From Plantago elongata (taxonomy: Eukaryota > Streptophyta > Magnoliopsida > Lamiales > Plantaginaceae): a stretch of DNA of 32,991 bases. The translations under genes were made by a program, and so were the position numbers. The stretch covers positions 1 through 32,991 of the forward strand of contig JAYMSP010001361.1 in NCBI GenBank assembly GCA_036897095.1, written 5' to 3'. The notes below the pieces were generated by a model. That model made no database searches. It was not told the DNA's origin and saw only the letters and a list, made by a program, of their open reading frames with translations. Positions 10,288 through 22,600 of this stretch are shown piece after piece (positions within the stretch are counted from its first letter, which is position 1; every line of letters begins with the position of its first letter).

Positions 10288-11422
10288 GCTCTGATACCAA
10301 TTTAAATATAGTAGATGGTCCTTTATTTTTTGCATATTCAATTTTGAGGGTCTATGCTTAAGTTTTGTTGAGTTGTCATTGATCTTAAATTATTATTAAA
10401 TCGTAAAGTTTTTCTTCAGATTTTGCATATTCAATTCAGGGTCTATGCTTAATTTTTGTTGAGTTGTCATCGATCTTAAATTATTATTAAATCGTAACTT
10501 TAATTTTTGCATATTCAATTTTGAGGGTCTATGCTTAATTTTTGTTGAGTTGTCATCGATCTTAAATTATTATTAAATCGTAAAAGTTTTTCTTCGGATT
10601 TTGCATATTCAATTCAGGGTCTATGCTTAATTTTTGTTGAGTTGTCATCGATCTTAAATTATTATTAAATCGTAAAGTTTTTCTTCGGATTTTGCATATT
10701 CAATTCTGAGGGTCTATGCTTAATTTTTATTGAGTTGTCATCGATCGTAAATTATTATTAAATCGTAAAGTTTTTCTTCGGATTACTGACAATCTGAGGG
10801 TCTATGCTTAATTTTGTTGAGTTGTCATCGATCGTAAATTATTATTAAATCGTAAAGTTCTTCTTTGAATTTTGCATATTCAGTTCTAAGGGTTTATGAT
10901 TAATTTTTGTTGAGTTGTCATCGATCGTAAATTATTATTAAATCGTAAAGTTTTTCTTCGGATTATTGACAAGTGGACTTACCTTTTACATATTTAGTTC
11001 TAAGGGTCTATGCTTAATTTTTGTTGAGTTGTAATTAGTCGTAAATTATTATTAAATCGTAAAGTTTTTCTTCGAATTACTAACAAGTGGACTTAGCTTT
11101 TGCATATTCAGTTCTGAGGGTCTATACTTAAATTTTTATTGAGTTGTCATCGATTGTAAAGTTTTTCTTCGGATTACTGATAAGTGAACTTAGCTGCTCT
11201 AATACCAATTTAAAGGTCTATGTTTAATTTTCGTTTACTTGTTCTTGATCGCAAATTACTATTAAATATGAGAGCGTTTCTTCGGATTACTGTCAAGTGG
11301 ATTTAGTTGCTCTGATACCAATTTAAATAAATTAATAGATCGTCCTTTAATTTTTGCATGTTTAATTTTTGTTGACTTGTTCTCGATATAAATCACTATT
11401 AAATCGAAGATCTTCATCGGAT
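10288..11422 (-). repeat. Tandem array, about 11 units of 85-135 bp, with PBS-like boxes
   Basis: About eleven units each carry the ordered blocks TTTGCATATTCA, GGGTCTATGCTTAA, GTTGAGTTGTCATCGATC, AAATTATTATTAAATCG and TTTTTCTTCGGAT. Units begin near 10327, 10422, 10507, 10600, 10688, 10784, 10868, 10964, 11078, 11173 and 11286. Central units are more alike than the outer ones, as expected from unequal exchange. Later units add an AAGTGGACTTAGC block. The box TGGTATCAGAGC (minus strand) occurs exactly at 10288-10299 and 11309-11320, and with one mismatch at 11196-11207. It matches the primer-binding site complementary to initiator-Met tRNA used by many plant LTR retroelements. The array may therefore be the fossil of an LTR element's leader region. 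I see no protein domain or paired LTRs, so this origin is tentative. Strand follows the PBS-like box. Confidence 0.75.
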
Positions 11423-11660
11423 TATTGTGAAGTGGACTTAGCTATTTGTCATTGATCACCAGTTCGTTGTTCCTGACCCTCTACTAAAGACTATTTAATC
11501 AGAGATTTTTTTCTTCGGGTTACTATTAAGTTGAGTTGGCTATTAGTCATTGATCACTTTGTTTCGTTGCTCCTCACCCTCCACTAAAAACTATTAAATC
11601 AGAGAATTTTTTATCCTCGGCTCAAGTTAGACTTGGCTATTTGTCATTAATCACTTGTTT
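11423..11660. repeat. Second, related tandem repeat of about 100 bp
   Basis: Two full units and one partial unit share GGCTATTTGTCATTGATCAC, a GTTCGTTGTTCCTGACCCTC-like block and CTATTAAATCAGAGA. The AAATCAGAG/TTCTTCGG phrasing resembles the preceding array, so these are probably older, diverged members of the same family. Confidence 0.6.
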
Positions 11661-11674
11661 GTTAACCTCCACTA

Positions 11675-11754
11675 AATTGAGAAAACTCAATTTCAATTAC
11701 GATTTTATGTACAAAAGCTGCAAAAACTTCAATTGGAATTGAGTTTTCTCAATT
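11675..11754. repeat. 80-bp inverted repeat with 24-bp arms
   Basis: AATTGAGAAAACTCAATTTC (first 20 bases of the left arm, 11675-11698) is mirrored by the right arm at 11731-11754. The full arms differ at one position over 24 bases, separated by a 32-bp loop. Each arm also contains its own small palindrome (TTGAG...CTCAA). It would form a strong hairpin and could be a solo MITE-like element or an end structure of the neighbouring array. No clear flanking duplication is visible. Confidence 0.65.
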
Positions 11755-11759
11755 CAAAT

Positions 11760-13677
11760 CTACAACCAATTCCATAACGAGGTAGGCGGTTATACTGAGA
11801 TGATGTTGCATACATTCAGCACTTCAGCTCATCAGAAGTAGAAGAGTTTACCCATCCCGGTTTGATGAGTCTGTTATCCTCAACATCTGGAATCATACTG
11901 TAAGTTGTAACCTATCCTGCATAATTAGAAGATAGTTGAAGAAGATAATAGGATACAGAGGAGATAAATTGTCAAGCTACTAGCCAACTCGAAAACCAAA
12001 CATGGAGCAAATGGTTTAAAAATGAAACGTATCATATAGCACATACAAGCAAGAACCATTTCAAGAATTGTTCATGGAAAGAGAACTATCTAAGACATTG
12101 AAAACGATACATGATTCCAGTACAGGATTGTTCATGCACTTCTTGTTATCGAATTTCACATGCTTGACCAGCATATACAGTGAAGAAAACTAACTGGCAA
12201 CCATAGTTCTTCCTGCAGAGAATAAAATGATACAAATAAAAACATACCTCTGGACCATATCTGCTGATCGACTCAATCAAATGCCATTATAGAACCATAC
12301 CTTGGTGAAGATTACAGAATCATCATTGGAAGAAAGTCAGTTAACATTTGGTATGTGGAAAACCGGCAGCTGGTCTTACGTGGTGCAGGGTACTTGGACG
12401 GATTTTGATGCGAGCAATAAGCTGAACAACACTGCACGAACTGTTTGTGTAAACAAAAAACGAATGACAGAGGCATAAATAAGACTGGAAATGCAGGACC
12501 ATGAGAATCACAGAGGCATAAAAAAGACCAGACAGGACCAGCAAGTGAATGACTTTTCCAAATATGTCTTAGAAATTAGGTAGGTAATGACTTCTCCATT
12601 TATGCTAACTATATTACTTCAACAAATGTATGTATGTCTAAAAAAACTGATTGTATAATATATGATGAAACTTCGGATTCGTGCAGAATGAAGACCATCA
12701 GGTTCCAACTCTTTCTAAGAACATTACACATTAAGTTTAACATTTTGGGAAATTAATGGCAACCATAGACTAGACTGGGTATCCTGTTTTCACTACTGCT
12801 GCAAAAATGCTTCCTCCATGTTTTCTCCTGGGTAATTTATAGTTTGTATATGTTCATCAATCTATCGCTTTTATACTTGCATCCAGAAGGTTAACGTCGA
12901 TGATCATATCACTGAAATATCAGAATATGACAACATCATTAAAAAAATCATTACAGGAGAAACAAAGAGACATGGGAACAACGAGCACTAAATCATAGAG
13001 ACCTACCTGTGAACAAGATTAGCTGTAACAAGAACGATGAATATGATTTAGATCGATGAAGTTCATATTAATCATGATTCTAGTAAAAAAAGCTCCATCG
13101 TAAATGAGTGTCTAGTTTTCTGATACAAATAACGTTATTAGAGCTAGAACTGGAAAGAATCAGTACACAGATACAACAATCTTATTTGAGCTTTGTGCTT
13201 ATTACAAGTTCTAGGCTAACAAATAAAATCCTAGTTCTTGGATTATTTAGAGTCAATAAATAAAAGTTCATCTGCAAAATGTTAACCAGGCAAAAAAAAA
13301 AAAAAAGAAGAGAAAAGGAGAGAAATTAAGAACCGGCCTTGTCCTGGTGTATCCTCTGAATCTCATTGATTCATCAAAGATACTCCTTGATGAAAAACAG
13401 ATTGCCACTGCAAAAAATGATGAACTCATCCTCAAACTACTCAACCATTCTGCAACATTAAACTCTCTTCTTCCTATACTGTTGCTTGACTTGATGATTG
13501 TCAATCACCAAACGAGCGAGAACAAAATCAAACTACAGCAGTAGTTTGCTCCTCTTCCGAGTTTGTGGTATTCAACAGCGGCTAATTTCACCATTGCATC
13601 ATCGGATATACACATTGTGCCCATTTTACTGCCCTTTTGGGAAGAGCATTCTTACCTACAGAGGATATAACTGCCAT
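11760..13677. other. Downstream flank of the REC-like gene, no gene seen
   Basis: The part nearest 13677 must hold the REC 3' UTR, but I cannot place the poly(A) site. The rest is AT-rich with only short open frames. It includes a run of 15 A near 13292-13306 and the segment at 13348-13394 shared with 8231-8282. On the plus strand 13347-13541 is open for about 65 codons (starting MYPLNLIDSSKILLDEKQ), antisense to the REC 3' flank. It resembles no family I know. Confidence 0.5.
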
Positions 13678-16600
13678 TTAACTTGCTGCTCCGACAACCT
13701 CAGCTTCACCGTCACTGTAATCTCCCCAGCACTTGGTTGTCTTTTCTTCAGATGTCACCTGAACTCCAATTTCCTCTGTTGAGATTGTTTCAGCAGTATC
13801 TGAACACTTATCTACAGGTTCACTTTGCAGCTTATCATTTTCTTCTAACTTCTCAGTCTGAGCTTCCTCATCCTCAACTTGAACTTGTTCCTGGACATTT
13901 TCTGATACTTCTGAACTGATGGCTGTTGGAGTTTTGGATGATCCATCTATATTTATTTCCGCAGCTGGTTCGTTCTTTTGTTCATCAGTAACATCATCAT
14001 CAACATCAACAGCTGAGGGAGACTCCAATGAACCCGTATCAGATGTTGGATCGCCATTCTGATCCACTGTGCCATTGACCGGTGAGATATAGCCATTTGG
14101 TGATACAGGATACCCATTAGGGGAATAAGCAATGCCATTCGGTGCGATCATGTAGCCATTTGGAGCAACAGCATATCCATTTGGGATCCATGGATGACCA
14201 GGTATGAACTCAGCAGCATGTGGGTTCATTATCAATTGAAATTGACTCTGATCTCCATTAGGCTCACCATTGTGGAAAATAGGCTTGTTACGTGGAACAC
14301 GACTCCCAGTTCTGTTATACCCTCCTGCGAGTCGAGGTCCATATGGTACTCTGGCAGTAGCTGACTGATGTAGTGATCGCCGGACAGGATTAACAGCAAT
14401 CATTGGTGAGACATTTACTGGTGGTGGTAATATACCTCCTTGTTCATTGTAAACAACAGGCATGGGGACAGTGGTGAAAACAGGAACTGGGGATGGATTA
14501 AACGGGGGTGCAGCTGCAGAGAGTTTTTTGGCCTTTCCGTCTACATCAGCTTGCTTTTCAGCCTCAGTTGTACTCATGCCTTCCTCTATCACCTTATCTT
14601 CGGTCCCCGTATTGTCCAAGGAATCAGCTAGAGGTGTATTATCTGCCACTGAACCAATCGTTGGCTGTGACTGGTTTTCGGGGCTTTTAGAATTTAAACC
14701 CTGAGAAGAATCAGGATTCTGGTTCCCTGAATCAGATTCTTGACAAACTTCCGATTCTATGCCTTCAACGTCTGGTTTTGAAGCAGTTAGTGATACAGCT
14801 TGAGTTGATTTTACATCAGAAGCTCCACTTGTAGCTTCTTGATTTTCCTTGCTAACTTCATTCATATCTTTATTGGAATCTGCATGGCTCTTTCCTTCCA
14901 CTGGTTTTTCAATTTGATCTGCCTCAGCATTATCCGGTGTTGCATCTTTGACACCCTTCTCCGTGCTCTTATCAACATTTTCTTCTGCAGAAGTTTCCTT
15001 AGGAAGCTGTTCAGGTGCAGCTTTCACTATAGTACCTGGTGGAGCTACAGCAACCTCTTTGTATGAGAACAACTTTCCAGTTGCATCTGAGCTAACAATG
15101 GAAGCTTTAGTCACTTGATTAGAAGCTGGGCTAGGTGGTGTGGCTTTCGGGTATACAGATTTTTCGTTTCCACTAGGCGACACATGAGTAGTTGGCTTGG
15201 GGCTAAAGCTAGCACTCTTCACAAAAGTTTTCGTGCCAGCTGGTGATGTTCCAGAGGATGTAGGATTCTCATTTTTTGGAGAGCTAAAATTACCAGCTTT
15301 AGCACGGTACTTGGATGGATTAGACGTGTTAGGAAAATTGGTGTTCAGTTTCGAGAGACTTGGTTTCCTGGAAACAGTTGGCTGCTTGCGGCCCATTTGC
15401 GAGCGCCCTTTTGGAAAAGCCTCCTGCCATCCTTCTTCAGAGATATCTTCGTCTGCAACTGTTATGTTTTGATCCAAGAGGTTTATATCTGTTAATAGTG
15501 AATCAGTTTTCTTAGAGGAGTCCACAGATGGAGGCTCAAATTTCTTCTCTAATTCGGTGATATTCTCTTTATCACTGGAGTTCTCAAGAACAGGATCTTT
15601 TGCTAATAAGATTTCATCCTTCTGATATTCTTCTGTCACCGTCTCTACATTTGTACCCACCTTTCCCTTCAGCTGTAAATGCAAAGATGGTTTTGTATCA
15701 AGAAATTTATCACCATAGAAAGCGAATAGAAAAACAAAAAGGAAAATATGAAGAAGCAGTCCATGTATCAACCTTAGCTCGAGCTTGCTTCTTTTGGGCT
15801 TCTCTTGCTTTCATCTCTGCATCCGGGGCTATATAGTCTAATAGGTCTGAAACGCTGATTACAGGAAAAATGAAATTAGTGAAACCGAGTCATAACTAAC
15901 AAGGTTTATTAACATCGTCGATAGTGTTAAGTCCAGGTTGATTGGAGTTTTCTTAAGTCTTATCAACTTAATTTTGAGCAGATTCATACTCTCGACTTGT
16001 ATTTAAGATGTTCCATATAGTGCATTTTTCAATTTCTAGAGAATCCAGGTACACCGATTAGCTGATGCAGAGAATAATAGAGCAATCCAGGCCACTTAAG
16101 GAGAAAGTGTAGCGTGGTGACCATCAATTCATTTTATTTGACAAAAATATGACATAACGAGAGGCCGCTACAGAAAAGAACACTTTAAAAGCTAAACAGG
16201 GTGTACATAGAGTGTGGGATCATCATGTGAATGAATAGGACCATCACCTTAAATGACCTTTACTGGAGATGGAAGCATCTGGTTTTGGGGTGCCATTGCG
16301 TGCAGCTTCTTGCTGCTCCAAAGCTTTGGACTCAAAATATTCAAGCCATGCAGCCGCATCCTAGAGATTTTAAAATAATATTTAGAATATGATCATCCAT
16401 TGATGTTTGGACAACCATTAAACGTAAGGAGTATTACTTGTGTGCGTAGATCATCTGGTCCAAGTTTAGTCTGCAGTATTTGAAGAGTGGTCTGTTCATG
16501 CTGAACACTCAAGGAATATGCCTCCATCAATGACAGAGCAATTGCAATTGCATGATAACTAGCAGCAGTCTGAGATAAAAGATAGTATTGCAAAATCGAT

Positions 16601-19600
16601 TAGGCATACAAACCATGAATTGCAGTGCCTATTGAGATGGATGAAGCAGGCAAATTGAATGCTGGAAAGTTCGGAAGTTAATAAATGAGAGGCATAGAGA
16701 TAATTACCTGTATGTGATCAGCTCCGAGAAGCCTTTGGTTACACTTGAGAGCCTCATGGAGATACCTAAGAGCAACATGAGCATTTCCTAGACCTTCTTC
16801 CATCATAGCAACATTAATATAGGTGGCAGCAGTATTTGGGTGAGATGGACCACATGTTAGATGCAGGAGATATAGTGCACGGTTGACATACCTAAACAGA
16901 AAATGAAAGCCATTCAAATCTCTTATCAGAAGAATTAAGCAAATTTACACATGTTGGGTGCATGATAAAAGACAAGCAATGTCCCCAGATAGACCAGATA
17001 ACAAAGATGCAGTTTTAGTCTTTTAGAAACAGACGGGGAACATCCTATACATACTTTAAAGCCAGTTCGGTGTGTTGGAGCCTATAGTAGAAAACGGCTA
17101 AATCTCCATAGCTTTTCATTGTGTCCGGGTGATCAAGTCCAAGTTCTCTCTCATTGATATCTAAAGCCTTCTGCTGATAGATGGTTGCCTGCTCAGATAC
17201 ATAAGCTAGGGATAAGAACAGGAGACAAATCATTCAAAATCATAACGTAAACTCTTTTCTACATGCTTATATTACAATTACACTTCGTTGAAAGAAAAAC
17301 CATGATCGAGTTCTAGTCTGCAGATATTCAATAGAGCAAGCAGTGCGCTTTCCATGTCATATAATTGAAACTGGTTGACTTGTTAAATTAGTTCTGCAAC
17401 AGATTTTTATTGAGTGGAATGGACATATTCATTGCAGAGCATTGTAGGGGTAGTTTCAGATTCGAAGGCCATACGACAAACTTAAAACAATGATAATTGC
17501 TTGTTAATGTCCAGAGTCCAGACATGCGGCAGACACATGGATGTAAGATCCTAAGAACGTTTAAAAAATAAAGAACATAAAGAAGAGAAAAGAAGAACAT
17601 AACAACTGAAACAGACACCTTTCCTAAGTTGCTGAATCTGAAGATAGTTGCACGAAAGACAAACATATCATCCCCCAAGGCCAAATTTATTTATATTAGA
17701 GCAGGAAACTGATGATGTGCATGGTTAAAACAATTTAAAGTATGTAGAGGTTTTTTGTTCACAGAAATTGGCTTCTGGATCAGATAGTTGATAGGCAGGG
17801 AAAATTCTAATTTCCAGGATTGGACCCTCATACCTGATTAAAATCCCCAGTATGGTAAAGCACCACAGCCAAAAGACTATATGCCCCAGCAGTCATCCGA
17901 TGATAAGGACCACAGACCGCAACCAATTTTGTGAGGGCCTATACATAATGTAAGTAAACATGTGTTGATCATACAATATATCGAATCAAAACTCCATTAT
18001 CTGACAGTCAACCCATGAACAGGGTAGTAGAATAACCAATCTGACCAGGATGCTAAATTTACCTTAGTTCCATAATTAACAGCATCCTCTAATTTGCCTT
18101 TATCCAAGGAGGTCTTCGATGATTCCAGAAGTGTACGTCCATCTGCAGATGAGCAGGCAACATGCTGCATCCAAGATAGATGAAATTTGAGAAAACTCGA
18201 AGAAGAAAAGGGAAACTCAAAGTTTCAATTTGATAGCATGGCATAGCACCCTACCTTATACACAGGAACCATGCTGATTATATCAGATCTCTTGAAAGGG
18301 GAGGGTGAGTCCATGTCATAATCTCTAGGAACTAGTTCGAGTCCGACCTGGTATTAAACACGGCATATTCATACATCAATAAATTAAATCAAAACCTTTC
18401 TCAACAATATCAATCACTATTATTTCACCTAAAATAGGTAGCTTACTTTATGGCAAATACCACGAAGAATTGCAAACTTCCTGAGATCCTTCCGTGCTTC
18501 GTCCTTCCATTTCCATCCAAACCTCTTTGAAAGGAATTTCTGAACCCATTTCCATTTCAATTCATCATCCTGACTTGCTTCTAGATCATTATTCTCTGCC
18601 TGTGATGTACCTAACAAAACATTCAAACACGAGGCAATTGATGAAGCCATATCAGCAACATCATCCACTGCTGCTATGACAGCCTGCAGAATATGCTTGT
18701 AAGCTCGAACCACCATCTCATGAATACAGAGAGACTGAACATGAGGTAGCTTGTCTGCAAGTTCAACCTGTTCAGCATGAGAGACGATCAAACCAAATTT
18801 CAAAGAATCGCACAACATGATGTTGACAAGAAAGTACAAGTAAAACAATTGTATTTGAAAGTTGACAAGCATCAAGTACACTGTAAACTAAAGCACTTAC
18901 CACACGTCCCAAAGAGCACATTTGCAATCCCCTTGTGTGCATGAAATCTGTAAGTGTTCTTCCATCGACTGGTGAAAGTTCAAGTGATCCAAAATCAGCA
19001 ACCTGTCAAATATAAAAGGGCACAATGAGAAATTACTCAGAAGATTGACTTTTTAGATTTCAATGTAAATGGTATAAACAAGACAAACCAGTTTTGGGAG
19101 TGCAGTGTCATCATAATATACTTTTGCCATCTCAATTAACTCATCAACTGACTGTCAGTATGAACAGAACCAAAGATATGTAAGAATGTCAATAGTTCAT
19201 AAATCAAAAACCGCATGGAATTCTAATTGCAAAAACACATATAAACGAGAAGTTTTTTTTTTTTTTAACGGAAAATGTGACTCGAACCCCCGACCTATTG
19301 GTTGGAGTGAAGCGTCTTACCAACTGACCTGAGCTTCGTTGTCCATATAACCGAGAAGTGACTTGGACTAGAGAATACATTGGAACTAATAAATTTTCAT
19401 CACAAGAGCATCGAGCAAACCTTAAGGTGAAGACCAGTTTCTGATTCTTTAAGTCGCAAATATGATGCTTCTGTGAGCAACTTTCTCAGCATTATTTCCT
19501 TTTCCTCATCAAGCTTTACAGTTTCCTTCTTGTTCGCTTCAGAAAGGCCATTAGCAGTTGGTTCTTTGCTTGAGTCAGCTTTATTATCTGGCTTCTTTTT

Positions 19601-22600
19601 AAGATCTTTTAAGAGCCCACCATGCTTGCCGAGACCCTTTACAGCTGGCTCGACTTTCGCTTCTTCAGTCTTTTTGGAATCTTTAGCGGAGTCCTTATTT
19701 TGTAGGTGTTGCACCCAGCAAGCGCCAAGCTCCCATCTGATGCTCTTTGTGGGTTTAGATTCTTCTACATCAATCCTCTCTATACTTCTATCCAGAACCT
19801 GGGTAATTAAATTCCTGGCTACAACGGATTCTTCTGTATTAACATTATGGATTCTTTGCACCGGACTGCCAGATTGCATAGTTGCTTTGTGTAATAGCAT
19901 CCTCAAGCTGGAATCAAGATCAAAATAGAATGATCACTCTTTTCCGGATTACGCATTAAATGATCCCATTTTCTTACCAATAGTGATTTAGGTTCCCACA
20001 TGAAAATGAAAGAGAAAGGATATATGAAAAACAAAGGTTCAGTTTGGAGCTTGTAACGCTAACCTGTTAACATTCAATGCATTTGCTCCTCCATCAGGCT
20101 GGTCCCCGATATCTATGTCTTGGGGAATAGATTTACCCTCCCAATTCACCTCAGTTGATACTTTCACGATGGCAGTGTACCCACAGTGTCTAACAACCAC
20201 AACACCTAAAGTCGAAGTATCCTGTGCAGATAAACCAGGCATCATCAGAACACATGCAAGATTACTATTTAAAAAAGAAACTAGGAAGCAGGTTAATTTG
20301 ACGAACATGAACTGTAGCACTTTCATCTGCAGTAATGCCTTTAAGCAAGTTTCTCTTGGTTAGCTCTTCATGTGACAATTGAAGGACACGGCTTCCATCG
20401 TTCTTGCTATCCAACTTAGTGCTTGCATCTGTCATGTCTTTTGTAATGCTAATAAGTAGATCGCCAACTCTATCTTCATGTAAACTTGATGAATCGGAGT
20501 CATTTTTAGAGGGCATTCTGTGTTCTACGAGATTTTGTATTGCTTCAACTGCTTTAAACACAGAAACATCGACAAAAAGACTATGAAGAAGAAAAGCTTT
20601 TCTATCTCGTATTTGCCTCTCTTCTGCCGTTTTACATGGCATTGCTGCCAAAATAGCAAACTCTTTAGCCCACGATCTGTTGTCATGCTTTCCATCTTTC
20701 CGCTGGCCACCACCGTTTCCTCCCCAACTTTCATCTTCCACAGGAAGTGGCGGGAAGACTGATGGATTCTCCGCAACAACAGGAGGTACCAGCCAAGTAT
20801 TTGCTCGGAAACCATATGGAAGATTCCCAAACTGACACAGAAACAACAAAGATCATCAGTAATGTATTCCACAGTCCTTATATAAATCTCACATATGAAA
20901 CTACTTACTTTATTGTGCTCAATGAAAGCTTTGATGAGAGCCTTATATGCCTGAGACATAAATCAACATCATTAACTTTAAAGAAACTCAAAATGATATG
21001 CAGTACGAAACATTACAGAATAAACGAATAAGCCTTCACTTACAGCATCAAAATTCCGACTCAATTGCTGCAACAAGCAAACTAAGGAATGACTCAAAAG
21101 GTTACGTTTTCCAGCTGGATAAAATCCTTTCTGAGACGCAACAACTGTTGTTGGCTTCCCACTACAAATCCTCACCTGAATTCAAGTTCCGTAAATAAAA
21201 AATATAAATGTCAATCCAAATGTTATCAAATCATGACCAAATTGAACTGAACCTGAACATACACAAAATAACTATACAAATGCTAGAAAAGGATCGAAGT
21301 ATGCTAACATCAATCTGAAAGAGATCCTCATCCGTCTTATCCTCGAGGAACGGTCTCGTTGATCTCCTAATATCTGCAAAATTATCGAAAAATGCTCAGA
21401 AATACACCTTATTCAGCAACCAATTCATAATAGATCATCATATCAAGCACATTTCTGAACAATTGAAAATTAGAAATTTCAAAATCAAAATTGATCGAAT
21501 TCAATTAATGATACACTGGACAACGAAGTTCAGCTCAGTTTGTTAATTTGTAGGGGTTCGATTCACATTTGCCGTTTCAAAAAAAAAATGAGGATAAGCA
21601 GAAGGACTTACACTGAATAGGCGGAACGAGATGAGCGAAGGAGAAAAAGTCGTAGAACTGGCCGAGCTTCGGCGGAGGGTACATCAACGCCGCCGTAGCA
21701 TCGGCTTTCTCAGGTCCGGTGGATTTGGGCTTCGGTGAGAGAATCGATGCTGCAGTTTCCGGACCGGTGGTGTTCGAGTCGATTGAACCGGTGTCCTTGC
21801 TGCCGGTTCGTGAACCGGTTTTGGGAGAGGCAGCTGAACCGCCGAAGAATGATGTACAGGCGACGATGTCTAAGAGCCGTCGGATGTGAGACACAGCTTG
21901 AGTTTCTGTGTACTCCTCTGCACACAATCATTGGTAATTTCATTTTTAGTCCTTGTACTTTTATGAATGAGTTCCGAGTGTACTTACAAATTTAATTGCT
22001 GCCATTTTTTGTCTCAACTCTCAATGCTTTTCCAATCGATAGTGTGGATATTGTAAAGATTCTTTTTTTCTTATTGTAAATAAACTCAAAAGGAAGTCTT
22101 GCAAGGGCAAAATCGAGAGTTCACAAATATATTTCGATTAACTTAGTTTTGTTATCAATTAGTAATTTGAAATGACATTTTTAAATCTACATCTTTTGCC
22201 TTGTGATGAGATGCATACCTTCAATGATGGTTAGATGGTATGGTTTGAGAGATACTATCTCAACGGAATCTTTCAGATTAGTCCCTCGAACCTGATTAAA
22301 ATGGAATTGTTAATAATATAAAGTATAAAAAGTTAACTAAATATCGTAAACGTATTATCCCAAGGTGTGAAGAGCGTGTAAAATAGAAAATTGATTAACC
22401 AGAAAATTACAATTGTAAAATTATTAGTGAAATTGGAGATGTATAATATTCTTACTAATGTGACAGCAATATCTAGTTATCCGTGTGCTTCCCTCATATT
22501 GCAATTTCTCAAATTGTGGCCTAAAATGTTGGAAAGCATAGATAGTTTGGGCAATACCACAAGAAATTGAATGAAAATTAGGTTAGAACGTTTCATTCCT

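Noticed and set aside
10288-11422. A CRISPR-like array
   Set aside because: This is plant nuclear DNA. The units are contiguous tandem copies with no unique spacers between constant short repeats.
14440-15066. Plus-strand open frames of 60-90 codons inside the last REC exon
   Set aside because: They lie antisense to a well-supported coding exon whose composition keeps the opposite strand open. They have no family resemblance.
16248-16258. An alternative REC donor at 16258 (AAAG|GTCATT)
   Set aside because: Using it would break the frame into the next exon. The donor at 16248 joins in phase to give [16 protein letters not shown], which matches my memory of the family.
17388-17684. An extra REC exon between 17834 and 17188
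   Set aside because: The exons at 17938-17834 and 17188-17055 join in phase into the expected [15 protein letters not shown] sequence, leaving no room for another exon.
19270-19345. A tRNA gene on the minus strand within the REC gene
   Set aside because: The A- and B-box-like regions are present, but no acceptor stem pairs, an A tail follows, and target duplications flank it. It is a SINE.
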